From NCBI GenBank assembly GCA_902562285.1, contig CACESU010000006.1:1-64000 (forward strand): a DNA stretch of 64,000 nucleotides. Reading direction: 5' to 3'. Origin of the DNA: an uncultured Alphaproteobacteria bacterium (lineage in GTDB: Bacteria > Pseudomonadota > Alphaproteobacteria > Rhodobacterales > Rhodobacteraceae). Positions 8,853 through 17,126 of the stretch are shown here, in pieces; within the stretch, counting starts at the first letter, position 1; each line of letters opens with the position of its first letter. Both the position numbers and the translations under genes were made by a program. The notes beneath the pieces were generated by a model. That model worked only from the letters and a program-made list of their open reading frames with translations. It searched no databases and was not told the origin of the DNA.

Positions 8853-9932
8853 ATGAAATTTTTTAAATTATTATTTGCTTCAGCAAGCACCTTATTATTT
8901 GCTTCTGTAGTAAATGCGGACTCAATTACAGTAGTTTCTTGGGGAGGTGCTTACACTAAATCTCAAGTTGAAGCCTATCATAAACCTTGGCAAAATAAAA
9001 CTGGAAACCAAGTTGTATCAGAGGATTATAGTGGAGGATTGGCTGAGGTAAAAGCCCAGGTTGAATCAGGTAATGTTACTTGGGATGTTGTTGATGTTGA
9101 GCTTTCTGATGCTCTTCAAGGTTGTGACGAAGGTATTTTGGAAACAATTGATCCATCAACCCTTCCTGCTGCACCTGATGGAACACCAGCAGCAAAAGAT
9201 TTTATGGATGGTGCATTACAGGAATGTGCTGTAGGAAATATTGTTTGGTCTACAATTTATGCATATGACAAAACAAAATTCAGCACACCACCAACCACAA
9301 TGGCTGATTTTTTTAATGTAGAAAAATTTCCTGGTAAACGTGGCATGCGAAAGTTGGGTAAAGCAATGCTAGAAATGGCTTTGATGGGAGATGGTGTTCC
9401 AGCTGAAGAAGTGTATGACCTTTTAGGTACAGAAGCAGGTGTTCAAAGAGCATTTGCCAAACTTGATACCATAAAAGATCATGTTGTTTGGTGGGAAGCT
9501 GGGGCGCAGCCACCTCAGCTTTTAGCAGATGGTGAAGTAACAATGACTATCGTTTGGAACGGAAGAATATTTAATGCTATTGCTGCTGAAGGACAACCTT
9601 TTGGCTTAGTATGGGATGGTCAAGTTTATGATCTTGATTTATTTGTTATTCCAAAAGGAAGTAAAAATAAGGAAGCTGCTTTAGATTTTATTCGATTTTC
9701 AACAGATACTCAAAGATTGGCTGATCAAGCCAGCTGGATCAATTATGGACCTGTTAGAGCCTCATCCATTCCTTTAATTGGGAGTTACCATAGTGACCCT
9801 TCCATAAAGATGATAGATCATATGCCTACTACTGAAGCTGCATTGAAGAATGCACTTCAAAATGATTTTGAGTTCTGGGCAGATAATGGTGAAGAACTTA
9901 ATGAAAGATTTAATGCTTGGTTAGCTAACTAA
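8853..9932 (+). CDS. Periplasmic substrate-binding protein of polyamine-type ABC transporter (PotD-like)
   Basis: A 359-residue secreted protein with a signal peptide ending near VNADS (about residue 23). The mature start SITVVSWGGAYTKSQ is typical of PotD/PotF-like binding proteins (COG0687). A good ribosome site (GGGAGA) lies 8 bases before the ATG. It binds the ligand in the periplasm and hands it to the two permeases. The exact ligand is unknown; the adjacent sugar kinases make a non-polyamine ligand a real possibility. A strong hairpin follows directly, separating it from the permease genes and probably raising its expression over theirs. Confidence 0.88.
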   Translation: MKFFKLLFASASTLLFASVVNADSITVVSWGGAYTKSQVEAYHKPWQNKTGNQVVSEDYSGGLAEVKAQVESGNVTWDVVDVELSDALQGCDEGILETIDPSTLPAAPDGTPAAKDFMDGALQECAVGNIVWSTIYAYDKTKFSTPPTTMADFFNVEKFPGKRGMRKLGKAMLEMALMGDGVPAEEVYDLLGTEAGVQRAFAKLDTIKDHVVWWEAGAQPPQLLADGEVTMTIVWNGRIFNAIAAEGQPFGLVWDGQVYDLDLFVIPKGSKNKEAALDFIRFSTDTQRLADQASWINYGPVRASSIPLIGSYHSDPSIKMIDHMPTTEAALKNALQNDFEFWADNGEELNERFNAWLAN

Positions 9933-9948
9933 AAGCCTTTAAACTTTC

Positions 9949-9984
9949 AAGCACATAGGGATTATTCCCTATGTGCTTTTTTTT
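9949..9984 (+). terminator. Rho-independent terminator / attenuator inside the transporter operon
   Basis: A perfect 13-bp stem, AAGCACATAGGGA (9949-9961) with its complement at 9966-9978, a 4-base TTAT loop and a T8 tract. It lies 17 bases after the binding-protein stop and 29 bases before the first permease start. Partial termination here would favour binding protein over permease. Confidence 0.92.
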
Positions 9985-10012
9985 GAAAACAATAGCTTAA
10001 ATTGAGAAAAAT

Positions 10013-11275
10013 ATGCTGGCATCACAAAATAATAACAATCAAAAGGTGCTAACAACTGATGGAATCCCACTTAAAAAAAAGTTATCTAAAGCACTATTTC
10101 GAAGTAGATTAAGAGCCTTTGGTTTAGTTACTCCTTTACTTTTATTAATCTCTATTGGTTTTGTTTTTCCAATTATTGTTTTTTTGACTCGTGGTGTTTA
10201 TAACGATACTTTTGAAAAATACATGGTTAATCTCACACCTATACTTTCGGAATGGGATGGAAAATCTGAGCCAACTGAAGATATGTATGAAGCTTTGGTT
10301 TTAGATTTAGTATGGTTAAAAGAAACTAAAAATATAGGAAAAGTAGCAAGTCGTATGAATCGAGAACTTTCTGGGTCTCGATCTTTATTTACAAGTTCAG
10401 CAAGAAAAGCCAAAAAACTAGAAGCACCATTTAAAGAATCTTTAACTAAAGTGAAAAAAAAGTGGGCGAAACTTGAGACATGGCGTGCAATGAAGGTTAC
10501 ATCTCAATCCCTTTCTCCTGTTTTTTTAGCATCTGCTTTAGATATGAAATATACAGCAGATGGAACTATTGTACAAAAATCTCCGGAAAGACGTATCCAT
10601 GTAAAGCTATTTATAAGAACCTTGGAAATATCTCTAGTTGTAGTGATTGCAGGATTAATTTTGGGCTACCCAGTAGCATTCCTACTAGCTAACCTCCCAA
10701 TTAGAATATCTAATTTGCTTCTTATTTTAGTATTATTACCTTTTTGGACGTCATTACTTGTAAGGACAACAGCTTGGATTGCTATGCTACAGGGTCAAGG
10801 AGTATTGAACGATTTGTTCGTTGTTTTTGGAATAGCAACTGATCAAGACAGATTTACTTTGATTTATAACAAAGCCGGTACATTAATTTCAATGACGCAC
10901 ATTTTACTACCATTCATGATATTACCAATATATTCAGTTATGAAAACAATACCTCCTTCTTACGTAAGAGCTGCAAAATCAATGGGAGCAACGAATTGGA
11001 CTGCTTTTTGGCGTATATATTTTCCTCAAACAATACCCGGCATAGGTGCTGGTGCTATATTGGTTTTTATTTTAGCTATAAGTTTTTACATAACTCCTGC
11101 CTTGGTTGGGGGTCAGGATGGAACCATGATTTCAAATTTTATTGATTATCATATGAGAAAATCTCTTAATTGGTCTCTAGCAGCCGCAATGGGAGGAGTA
11201 CTTCTGGTTATAATATTATTTTTATACTGGGTTTATGATCGCGTCGTAGGAATAGATAATATGAAATTAGGATAA
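10013..11275 (+). CDS. ABC transporter permease (PotB-like) with long N-terminal insert
   Basis: A 420-residue inner-membrane permease of the spermidine/putrescine importer type. The first membrane helix (LVTPLLLLISIGFVFP) lies near residues 40-60. Then comes a hydrophilic segment of about 130 residues rich in Lys/Glu, likely periplasmic, before the conserved core of five helices. The ATPase-contact loop with ATNWTAFWRIYFPQTIPG (EAA motif region) is near residue 325. Long forms like this occur in alphaproteobacterial COG1176 permeases. It is 3 bases upstream of the second permease gene, so the two are translated together. Confidence 0.9.
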   Translation: MLASQNNNNQKVLTTDGIPLKKKLSKALFRSRLRAFGLVTPLLLLISIGFVFPIIVFLTRGVYNDTFEKYMVNLTPILSEWDGKSEPTEDMYEALVLDLVWLKETKNIGKVASRMNRELSGSRSLFTSSARKAKKLEAPFKESLTKVKKKWAKLETWRAMKVTSQSLSPVFLASALDMKYTADGTIVQKSPERRIHVKLFIRTLEISLVVVIAGLILGYPVAFLLANLPIRISNLLLILVLLPFWTSLLVRTTAWIAMLQGQGVLNDLFVVFGIATDQDRFTLIYNKAGTLISMTHILLPFMILPIYSVMKTIPPSYVRAAKSMGATNWTAFWRIYFPQTIPGIGAGAILVFILAISFYITPALVGGQDGTMISNFIDYHMRKSLNWSLAAAMGGVLLVIILFLYWVYDRVVGIDNMKLG

Positions 11276-11278
11276 CCT

Positions 11279-12517
11279 TTGCATAAACCATTTCAATATA
11301 TACCACCTAAACCACCTATGTGGTTTAATCTTATATGGCCAGGCATTTTTGGAGCAATTTTAGGTTTTTTGACTGCAACGGGCCAAAAAGATCTAATGCT
11401 AATTTATGCCATTCTAGGCTTATCTATTTTTGCTATACTCTCTTATGTGTGTGTTAAAATTTTAAAAGAGAGTTTATATTCTTCAATTTTTTGTTGTACA
11501 ATTTTATTTTTCAGTTCTCTAATTTATTTTGGTCTTACTTACTCAATAGTTTTAGCATTAATAGGATGGATGTTAGGGAAAATTATTTTATGGCTTTCTT
11601 CTGGTAGTTATCGTTTAGGTCTTCCACCCTATGCTACTTCAATTGAAGTTTTATGGTTTTATGGGTTTAGATTTATTTGTGGCCTAATTTTTCTTTTCTT
11701 AATTGCTCCAATACTAGTAGTTTTTCCACTAAGTTTTAATATTGAACCCTATTTTAGTTTTACTGAGGGAATGCTTAATTTTGAACCAGAGGCATATTCT
11801 CTTAGGTGGTATAAAGATATTCTTTATAATGGAATGGTTAATCCTATGGAAATCCAAGGATGGTGGTCTGATCTTTGGGCTAATGCTCAATGGATAAGGT
11901 CTATCAGAAATAGTTTTATAATTGGTATTTTTTCTACTTTAATAGCAACTTCAATTGGAACTCTTGCTGCAATAGGTTTATCAAGAAGTGAAATGCCCTA
12001 TAGGCGACCTATAATGGCACTTTTAATTTCACCGATGATAGTACCTTTAGTAATAATTGCTTCTGGATTATTTTTCTTTTTTTCAGATGTTGGTATTGCT
12101 AAAACATATATTGGTGTAATATTAGCGCATGCCGTACTTGGGACACCTTATGTTATTATCACAGTAACGGCTACATTAGTTGGTTTTGATAGAAGTTTAA
12201 CCAGGGCTGCAGGTAGCTTAGGAGCAGGACCAGTTAATACTTTTTTTAAAATACAAATGCCACTAATATTGCCTGGGGTAATTTCTGGAGCTTTATTTGC
12301 ATTTATAACATCCTTTGACGAGGTTGTCGTAGTTTTACAATTAGCAGATGTTAGGCAAAGAACAATACCACGACAAATGTTTTCTGGTATCAGAGAACAA
12401 ATTAGTCCAACAATTTTAGCTGTTGCAACAATTCTAGTAATAATTTCAATTATACTCTTAACTGTAGTAGAATTATTAAGAAGAAGATCTGAGAGACTGA
12501 GAGGAATTACAAATTAA
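11279..12517 (+). CDS. ABC transporter permease (PotC-like) with extra N-terminal helices
   Basis: A 412-residue partner permease. About 140 N-terminal residues form extra hydrophobic helices (for example FGAILGFLTATG and ILGLSIFAILSYV). The standard PotC-like core follows, with the EAA-type loop AAGSLGAGPVNTFFKIQMPLI near residues 310-330. The start is TTG at 11279, 3 bases after the previous stop; an ATG at residue 14 is the alternative. With the upstream permease it forms the membrane channel of the importer. Its stop abuts the convergent aminotransferase gene with no spacer. Confidence 0.88.
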   Translation: MHKPFQYIPPKPPMWFNLIWPGIFGAILGFLTATGQKDLMLIYAILGLSIFAILSYVCVKILKESLYSSIFCCTILFFSSLIYFGLTYSIVLALIGWMLGKIILWLSSGSYRLGLPPYATSIEVLWFYGFRFICGLIFLFLIAPILVVFPLSFNIEPYFSFTEGMLNFEPEAYSLRWYKDILYNGMVNPMEIQGWWSDLWANAQWIRSIRNSFIIGIFSTLIATSIGTLAAIGLSRSEMPYRRPIMALLISPMIVPLVIIASGLFFFFSDVGIAKTYIGVILAHAVLGTPYVIITVTATLVGFDRSLTRAAGSLGAGPVNTFFKIQMPLILPGVISGALFAFITSFDEVVVVLQLADVRQRTIPRQMFSGIREQISPTILAVATILVIISIILLTVVELLRRRSERLRGITN

Positions 12518-13717
12518 TTACTTTATAAATGAAACAAATTTGTTAATTCGCTCACAGGCTTTTTTAAGATCTGTTTCAGATTTTGCATAACAAAGTCTAA
12601 AGTAACCAGAGCATCCAAAAGAGGACCCAGGAACAACTGAAACACCGAAATATTCGAGTAGATATTTACAAAAATCTATATCATCATTTATTTTTTTTTC
12701 ACTATTATAAATTTTTCCCAAAAAACATTCACAATTTATAAAATGATAAAAAGCACCTTTTGGCTTAATCTTAAATTTTGGAAAATTTCTATTTAAAATA
12801 TCAAATGTAAAGTTTCTTCTATGATGGTATTTTTGAATCCAATCATCTAGAAATTCTTTACTTCCACTTAGTGCCGCAACTGCTGCAGCTTGACTAATTG
12901 ATGAAGCATTAGTAGTTGATTGACCTTGTAACTTTATCATTGCATTAATTAAAGACCTATTTCCAGCAGCATAACCAATGCGCCAACCTGTCATCGCATA
13001 CGATTTAGACAACCCATTTACTGTTAATACCCTATCTTTCAAATCCGGAGCTACTTGTGCTAAAGAAACAAAACTTTCATTATCATAAATAATCTTACTA
13101 TAAATATCGTCGCAAATAACGTTTATATATGGATAATCTCTCAAGACTTTAGCCAAATCAATAAGTTCTTTTTCAGAATATACAGAACCAGTTGGATTCC
13201 CTGGAGAATTTAAAATTAACCAAATGGTTTTTTTGTTTATATGATTCTTAAGTAGCTTTGGAGTAATTTTAAAATTATTATATGTAGGGCACTTTACTAA
13301 AATTGGAGTACCATCCGCAAAACTTACCATCTGTGGATAACTCACCCAATACGGCGATGGAATAATTACTTCTTCACCAGGATCTATTGAAGCTAATAGA
13401 GCATTAAATATTAATTGTTTTCCACCATTTCCTACTACAATTTGATCCTCCTGGTAATAAAGTTGATATTCATCTTCAAAATATTTTTTTATAACTTTTC
13501 TTAGCTCTTGCGTACCCGCAACATTCGTATATTTAGTTTTACCTTTATTCATAGCATCTAATGCCGCATTAATGATATGATCTGGGGTATTAAAATCAGG
13601 TTCACCTTCTCCAAGCTGAATAATATCCTTTCCTAAAGAAATTAATTCTCTGGCTTTCTGCCCTAATATTACAGTGTTAGATGGCAAAATTTTATTTATC
13701 TTTTTACTTAATTTCAT
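12518..13717 (-). CDS. Class I pyridoxal-phosphate aminotransferase (aspartate aminotransferase-like)
   Basis: A 399-residue fold-type I aminotransferase. Visible features are QLGEGEPDFNTPDHI near the N-terminus, NSPGNPTGSVYS in the middle, the Schiff-base lysine in GLSKSYAMTGWRIGYAAG at about 237, and a C-terminal FRLCYA (the carboxylate-binding Arg). This is the AspC subgroup Ig common in alphaproteobacteria, which moves amino groups between aspartate or aromatic amino acids and 2-oxoglutarate. It lies 16 bases downstream of the ThDP-enzyme gene, so the two form an operon. It may act on an oxoacid made or used by that enzyme rather than being the main aspartate aminotransferase. Confidence 0.87.
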   Translation of the reverse strand: MKLSKKINKILPSNTVILGQKARELISLGKDIIQLGEGEPDFNTPDHIINAALDAMNKGKTKYTNVAGTQELRKVIKKYFEDEYQLYYQEDQIVVGNGGKQLIFNALLASIDPGEEVIIPSPYWVSYPQMVSFADGTPILVKCPTYNNFKITPKLLKNHINKKTIWLILNSPGNPTGSVYSEKELIDLAKVLRDYPYINVICDDIYSKIIYDNESFVSLAQVAPDLKDRVLTVNGLSKSYAMTGWRIGYAAGNRSLINAMIKLQGQSTTNASSISQAAAVAALSGSKEFLDDWIQKYHHRRNFTFDILNRNFPKFKIKPKGAFYHFINCECFLGKIYNSEKKINDDIDFCKYLLEYFGVSVVPGSSFGCSGYFRLCYAKSETDLKKACERINKFVSFIK

Positions 13718-13733
13718 AATTGATAAAGTTATT

Positions 13734-15401
13734 TTAAGTTTTTCTTACCTCAGATAGACTTGATCTTGACGATATATTTTCAATATCTGTAATCAACTCG
13801 ATAACTGATACCTTTCTTGATTTTAAATACCTTTTAAGTACTAGAAAAAAATCATCTACTCTTTTTACTCTTTTTGCATTCGCTCCCATTGATTTTGAAA
13901 AGCTAACAAAATCAGGATTTTTTAAATCAGTTCCAACAACTCTTTTGGGATAATATTTTTCTTGATGCATTCTAATAGTACCATAAGAAGAGTTATTGAT
14001 GATGATAAATATAATATTTAGTCCATATTCAACAGCAGTTGATATCTCAAGACCAGACATCAAAAAGCCTCCGTCACCAACAAAAGAAATAACCTTTTTT
14101 TTAGGAAAAACAAAAGAAGAAGATATAGCAGAAGGAATTGAATAACCCATGCTTCCACATGTTGATCCTATTTGCTTACATTTTGAATTATATTTTATAT
14201 AACGTTGTGGCCAACCTGTGTGATTGCCTGCATCTAAAGTGATTATGGTTTCATCATTAAAATATCTATTGATTTTACTACAAATAGTTGCCAATGAGTG
14301 CTTATTGTAATCTTCTTTTATTAGAATATCATCTATGTATTCTTTTCTTAATCTTTTTAACCAATTTCCCCATTTTTCACTATTGAACCAGTCAAACTTA
14401 AATATTTTACTAGCAAAATAATTAATGTCAGTTTCTATATATAATTCAGCCTTAAAAACTTTTTCTATTTCTTTAAAATTAGGATAAATTTGTATTAATT
14501 TTGTTTTTTCTGATGATTTATTAAATAATTTAAAACTATTCGTAGACATATCACTTAATCTAGATCCAATAGACAAAATGAGATCTGCTTCCTTGAAAGC
14601 TGACAAAAGTTTTGGAGAAACTGAGGTTCCTAAAGTACCAACATAATTTTTACACCTATTATCAATTAAATCTTGACGACGGAAGCTAGTTACCACTGGA
14701 AGATGGTTTTTTTTAACAAAAATTTTTATATTTTTCTTAGAATTTTCAGACCAATTAGTTCCACCTAAAATTATAAGCGGTTTTTTTGATAATTCTAATA
14801 AAGACTTAATTTTAAGAATTTGATCCTTATTAACCATAGCTTTTTTTATATGGAATACTGACAAGTTTTGCTGCACTGTAGTTTTTACTAAAATATCTTC
14901 TGGTAATGCAATTACGACAGGTCCTTTACGACCCGAATTAGAAATTTGGAAAGCCTTATGAATTAATTTTTCAATACTTTCTACCTTAGATATTTGAAAA
15001 CTTTTTTTAGCAACTTTAGAAAACATACTTACATAATCTATTTCCTGAAAAGACTCCTTTCCATACATTTTGGTTGCTACCTGTCCTACAAATAAAACCA
15101 TTGGAGTACTATCTTGCTTTGCAATGTGTACTCCTATTGATGCATGGCATGCTCCTGGACCCCTTGTTACAAAAGCGACTCCAGGTTTTCCAGTCAATTT
15201 GCCATACGCTTCTGCCATATTAGAAGCAGTGGCTTCGTGTTTTGCATTTATTAATTTTATCTTTTTTCTAAAATCATAAAAAGCATCTAATGCAGCCAAA
15301 TAGCTTTCACCTGGAACGCAAAATACTCTGTCAATTGAATGTTTAATAAGGCATTCAATTAAAATCTGACCACCTGTTTTTTTATTATTTTTAAATTTCA
15401 A
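13734..15401 (-). CDS. Thiamine-diphosphate-dependent enzyme, acetolactate synthase large-subunit-like
   Basis: A 555-residue three-domain ThDP enzyme. The catalytic Glu sits in NAKHEATASNMAEAYG (E56), the central domain begins after the KPLIILGG segment, and the ThDP/Mg motif is FVGDGGFLMSG...INNSSYGT near 440-475. This is the acetohydroxyacid synthase/pyruvate oxidase/oxoacid decarboxylase superfamily. No small regulatory subunit gene is adjacent, so it is probably not the biosynthetic IlvB but a catabolic or specialised carboligase or decarboxylase. Cotranscription with the downstream aminotransferase suggests an amino acid or oxoacid pathway; the reaction is unknown. Confidence 0.82.
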   Translation of the reverse strand: MKFKNNKKTGGQILIECLIKHSIDRVFCVPGESYLAALDAFYDFRKKIKLINAKHEATASNMAEAYGKLTGKPGVAFVTRGPGACHASIGVHIAKQDSTPMVLFVGQVATKMYGKESFQEIDYVSMFSKVAKKSFQISKVESIEKLIHKAFQISNSGRKGPVVIALPEDILVKTTVQQNLSVFHIKKAMVNKDQILKIKSLLELSKKPLIILGGTNWSENSKKNIKIFVKKNHLPVVTSFRRQDLIDNRCKNYVGTLGTSVSPKLLSAFKEADLILSIGSRLSDMSTNSFKLFNKSSEKTKLIQIYPNFKEIEKVFKAELYIETDINYFASKIFKFDWFNSEKWGNWLKRLRKEYIDDILIKEDYNKHSLATICSKINRYFNDETIITLDAGNHTGWPQRYIKYNSKCKQIGSTCGSMGYSIPSAISSSFVFPKKKVISFVGDGGFLMSGLEISTAVEYGLNIIFIIINNSSYGTIRMHQEKYYPKRVVGTDLKNPDFVSFSKSMGANAKRVKRVDDFFLVLKRYLKSRKVSVIELITDIENISSRSSLSEVRKT

Positions 15402-15480
15402 TAAGAGTTTTCTCCATTATAAAAAATACGATAAATTTCAAATATATTTTATTAATAATCTAATTTGTTAACTAACTATA

Positions 15481-15507
15481 TTATGTTTATTATGTTTATT
15501 ATGTTTG
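15481..15507. repeat. Tandem 9-bp repeat, three copies
   Basis: TTATGTTTA repeated three times (last copy ends in G) in the divergent gap between the ThDP-enzyme gene and the RRF-like gene. It could slip and alter promoter spacing, but no promoter elements can be assigned confidently. Confidence 0.7.
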
Positions 15508-15635
15508 CTTTTTTTTTAGGCAGAATATTAAATTTTTATTATTTTATTATTTTATTTTTTTTTTAGTATTTTAATTCTATAAAATTTCTGTTCAATACAA
15601 ATTTCTTTGAAATTGATAATAATGAGCAGTTATTT

Positions 15636-16331
15636 ATGAAATTAGATACAGATACTCCACTAGATTCTTATTCTTTAGCTGCTATGGCAAGAACAGAAGA
15701 TATATTGGGTTTTTTAGTGGATGATCTAAATGTTGTTGGTTCTAAAGATGCATTCAAAAATATTCTCTACGGTGTCAGACTAATAGTAGAAGGAAAAAAT
15801 CGTAGGTTATCTGACTTTTCTGAAATAATTAATGATGATGATGATGATGATGATGATAAAAATAATAAATTAGAAGATAGCTTTAAAATAAATGTTTTTC
15901 GTGAAAATTTAATAGAAGATGTAATATCTATCATTAAACAAAATGGTTTCAAACAAGTAAATAGGGTAAAAGATTCAACTCACATTATAATAAAAATACC
16001 CGAGCCAACCCAAAATCAACTAAATGAATTTGCAGGTGAGACTAAACGAATTGAAAGATCAGCAATTTCAAGGATAGCTAGAATTAAAAGTGACGCAATC
16101 CAAAGAATTAAAGCAGCATTAGAGAGAGAATATATAGAACCACATGTTGCTGTACCAGCCAAAGCCCACTTGGAGAATATTCAACAGTCTGCTGTTTCTG
16201 AAATTAGGTTAATTAGCCTAAAAAAAAGGAAATCTCTGCTTGGAAAGTTTTTTAGTTACTCAGACGAGGAGGAAAAAAAATTAGGTAAAAAACTAGAAAA
16301 ATCTCCACATAACGATTTATTTTCAAATTGA
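15636..16331 (+). CDS. Divergent ribosome recycling factor-like protein with poly-aspartate tract
   Basis: A 231-residue protein. From residue 84 it reads FKINVF, then about 35 residues on IIIKIPEPTQNQL, then a long basic helical segment (RSAISRIARIKSDAIQRIKAAL) and a second helix through residue 193. This order and spacing matches the second half of ribosome recycling factor (TLKINVF, IRVPLPPLT, two long helices with the DAxxxxKAL core). The N-terminal ~66 residues match RRF helix 1 only weakly and lack its TGRAS motif, and there is a run of eight Asp (67-74). The C-terminus is charged. I infer an RRF-related paralogue, not the housekeeping frr; its function is unknown. Confidence 0.75.
   Translation: MKLDTDTPLDSYSLAAMARTEDILGFLVDDLNVVGSKDAFKNILYGVRLIVEGKNRRLSDFSEIINDDDDDDDDKNNKLEDSFKINVFRENLIEDVISIIKQNGFKQVNRVKDSTHIIIKIPEPTQNQLNEFAGETKRIERSAISRIARIKSDAIQRIKAALEREYIEPHVAVPAKAHLENIQQSAVSEIRLISLKKRKSLLGKFFSYSDEEEKKLGKKLEKSPHNDLFSN
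15834..15857 (+). repeat. Trinucleotide microsatellite, 8 x GAT
   Basis: Eight in-frame GAT codons encoding the Asp tract of the RRF-like protein. Slippage would lengthen or shorten an acidic linker without shifting the frame. Confidence 0.95.
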
Positions 16332-16377
16332 ACAATTTGAAGTTGTTTAACTCTAATTCTTTTTTTATTATATAAAA

Positions 16378-16857
16378 ATGAAAGAAAAAAAGCCTCTTAC
16401 TCATGCAATAACCGATGATGTTGCAATTAAAATAAAAAAAATTATTAATGGTAATTATCAACAAGCAGCCTTAGGTACTATTGATGATAAAGGGTTACCC
16501 ATTGTAACAAAAGTAATTCCAATGAATTATAATAATATAATTTACCTTCTGATCAGTGATTTAAGTGAACATACAAAAAATTTAAATATAAATCCAAATG
16601 CATCACTTTATTTTGCCCAAGAAGAAACTCATAAAATAAAATCCAATAATCCTAGACTTACACTTCAAGGAAAATTTGAAAAGTTAGAATTAAAAAAGGA
16701 TGATCCTAGCTTTCAAATACTACTACAAAATTATAATAAAGTTGAACCAGGTTCAAAAATGTGGGGTATGTTTACTGATTTTAATTTCTATGCTTTTAAA
16801 GAGCAAAAGAAAATTTTTGTTGAAGGTTTTGGAAAAGCATATCAGGGAGATACATGA
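16378..16857 (+). CDS. HugZ / pyridoxamine 5'-phosphate oxidase-like FMN or heme-binding protein
   Basis: A 159-residue split-barrel protein with AALGTIDDKGLPIVTKVIP, LLISDLSEHTKNLNINPNASL and PRLTLQGKFEKL in the order seen in the PNPOx-like/HugZ family. HugZ-type members degrade heme in iron acquisition; others bind FMN. It lacks the longer C-terminal DUF2470 domain of full-length HugZ, so only the barrel is present. It overlaps the next small gene by 4 bases (ATGA), indicating coupled translation. Confidence 0.8.
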   Translation: MKEKKPLTHAITDDVAIKIKKIINGNYQQAALGTIDDKGLPIVTKVIPMNYNNIIYLLISDLSEHTKNLNINPNASLYFAQEETHKIKSNNPRLTLQGKFEKLELKKDDPSFQILLQNYNKVEPGSKMWGMFTDFNFYAFKEQKKIFVEGFGKAYQGDT

Positions 16858-17126
16858 AAAAATTTAAATTAAATTTTATTACTAGAATATTTCGAATATT
16901 AAAAATTTTTATACTGATTAATGTTTTTTTTACGACAACAGTTTTTAGTGCTTTATCTGGTGAATATTTCTATGAAGGAAAAGAAGCTGATCGAATCATT
17001 AAATCAGGTTTAATTCAAGAAACCATAAAGGAAGAGGACCATAAACATCTTGTTATAGAATACGATAATGATTTTTTTTGGTGCACTATAGAAAAAAATG
17101 GTAATAAATCTTGTGTTTTATACTAA
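16854..17126 (+). CDS. Small secreted or membrane-anchored protein of unknown function
   Basis: 90 residues. A basic N-terminus is followed by a hydrophobic stretch (about 16-34, ILKIFILINVFFTTTVFSA) that looks like a signal peptide with a possible cleavage after FSA. The mature part is ~55 residues with two cysteines (in FFWCTIEKNGNKSCVLY) that could form a disulfide. No family is recognised. It overlaps the PNPOx-like gene by 4 bases and the MepA gene by 29 bases, so it belongs to that operon. It may be an inhibitor or a small envelope protein, but this is only context. Confidence 0.65.
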   Translation: MKKFKLNFITRIFRILKIFILINVFFTTTVFSALSGEYFYEGKEADRIIKSGLIQETIKEEDHKHLVIEYDNDFFWCTIEKNGNKSCVLY

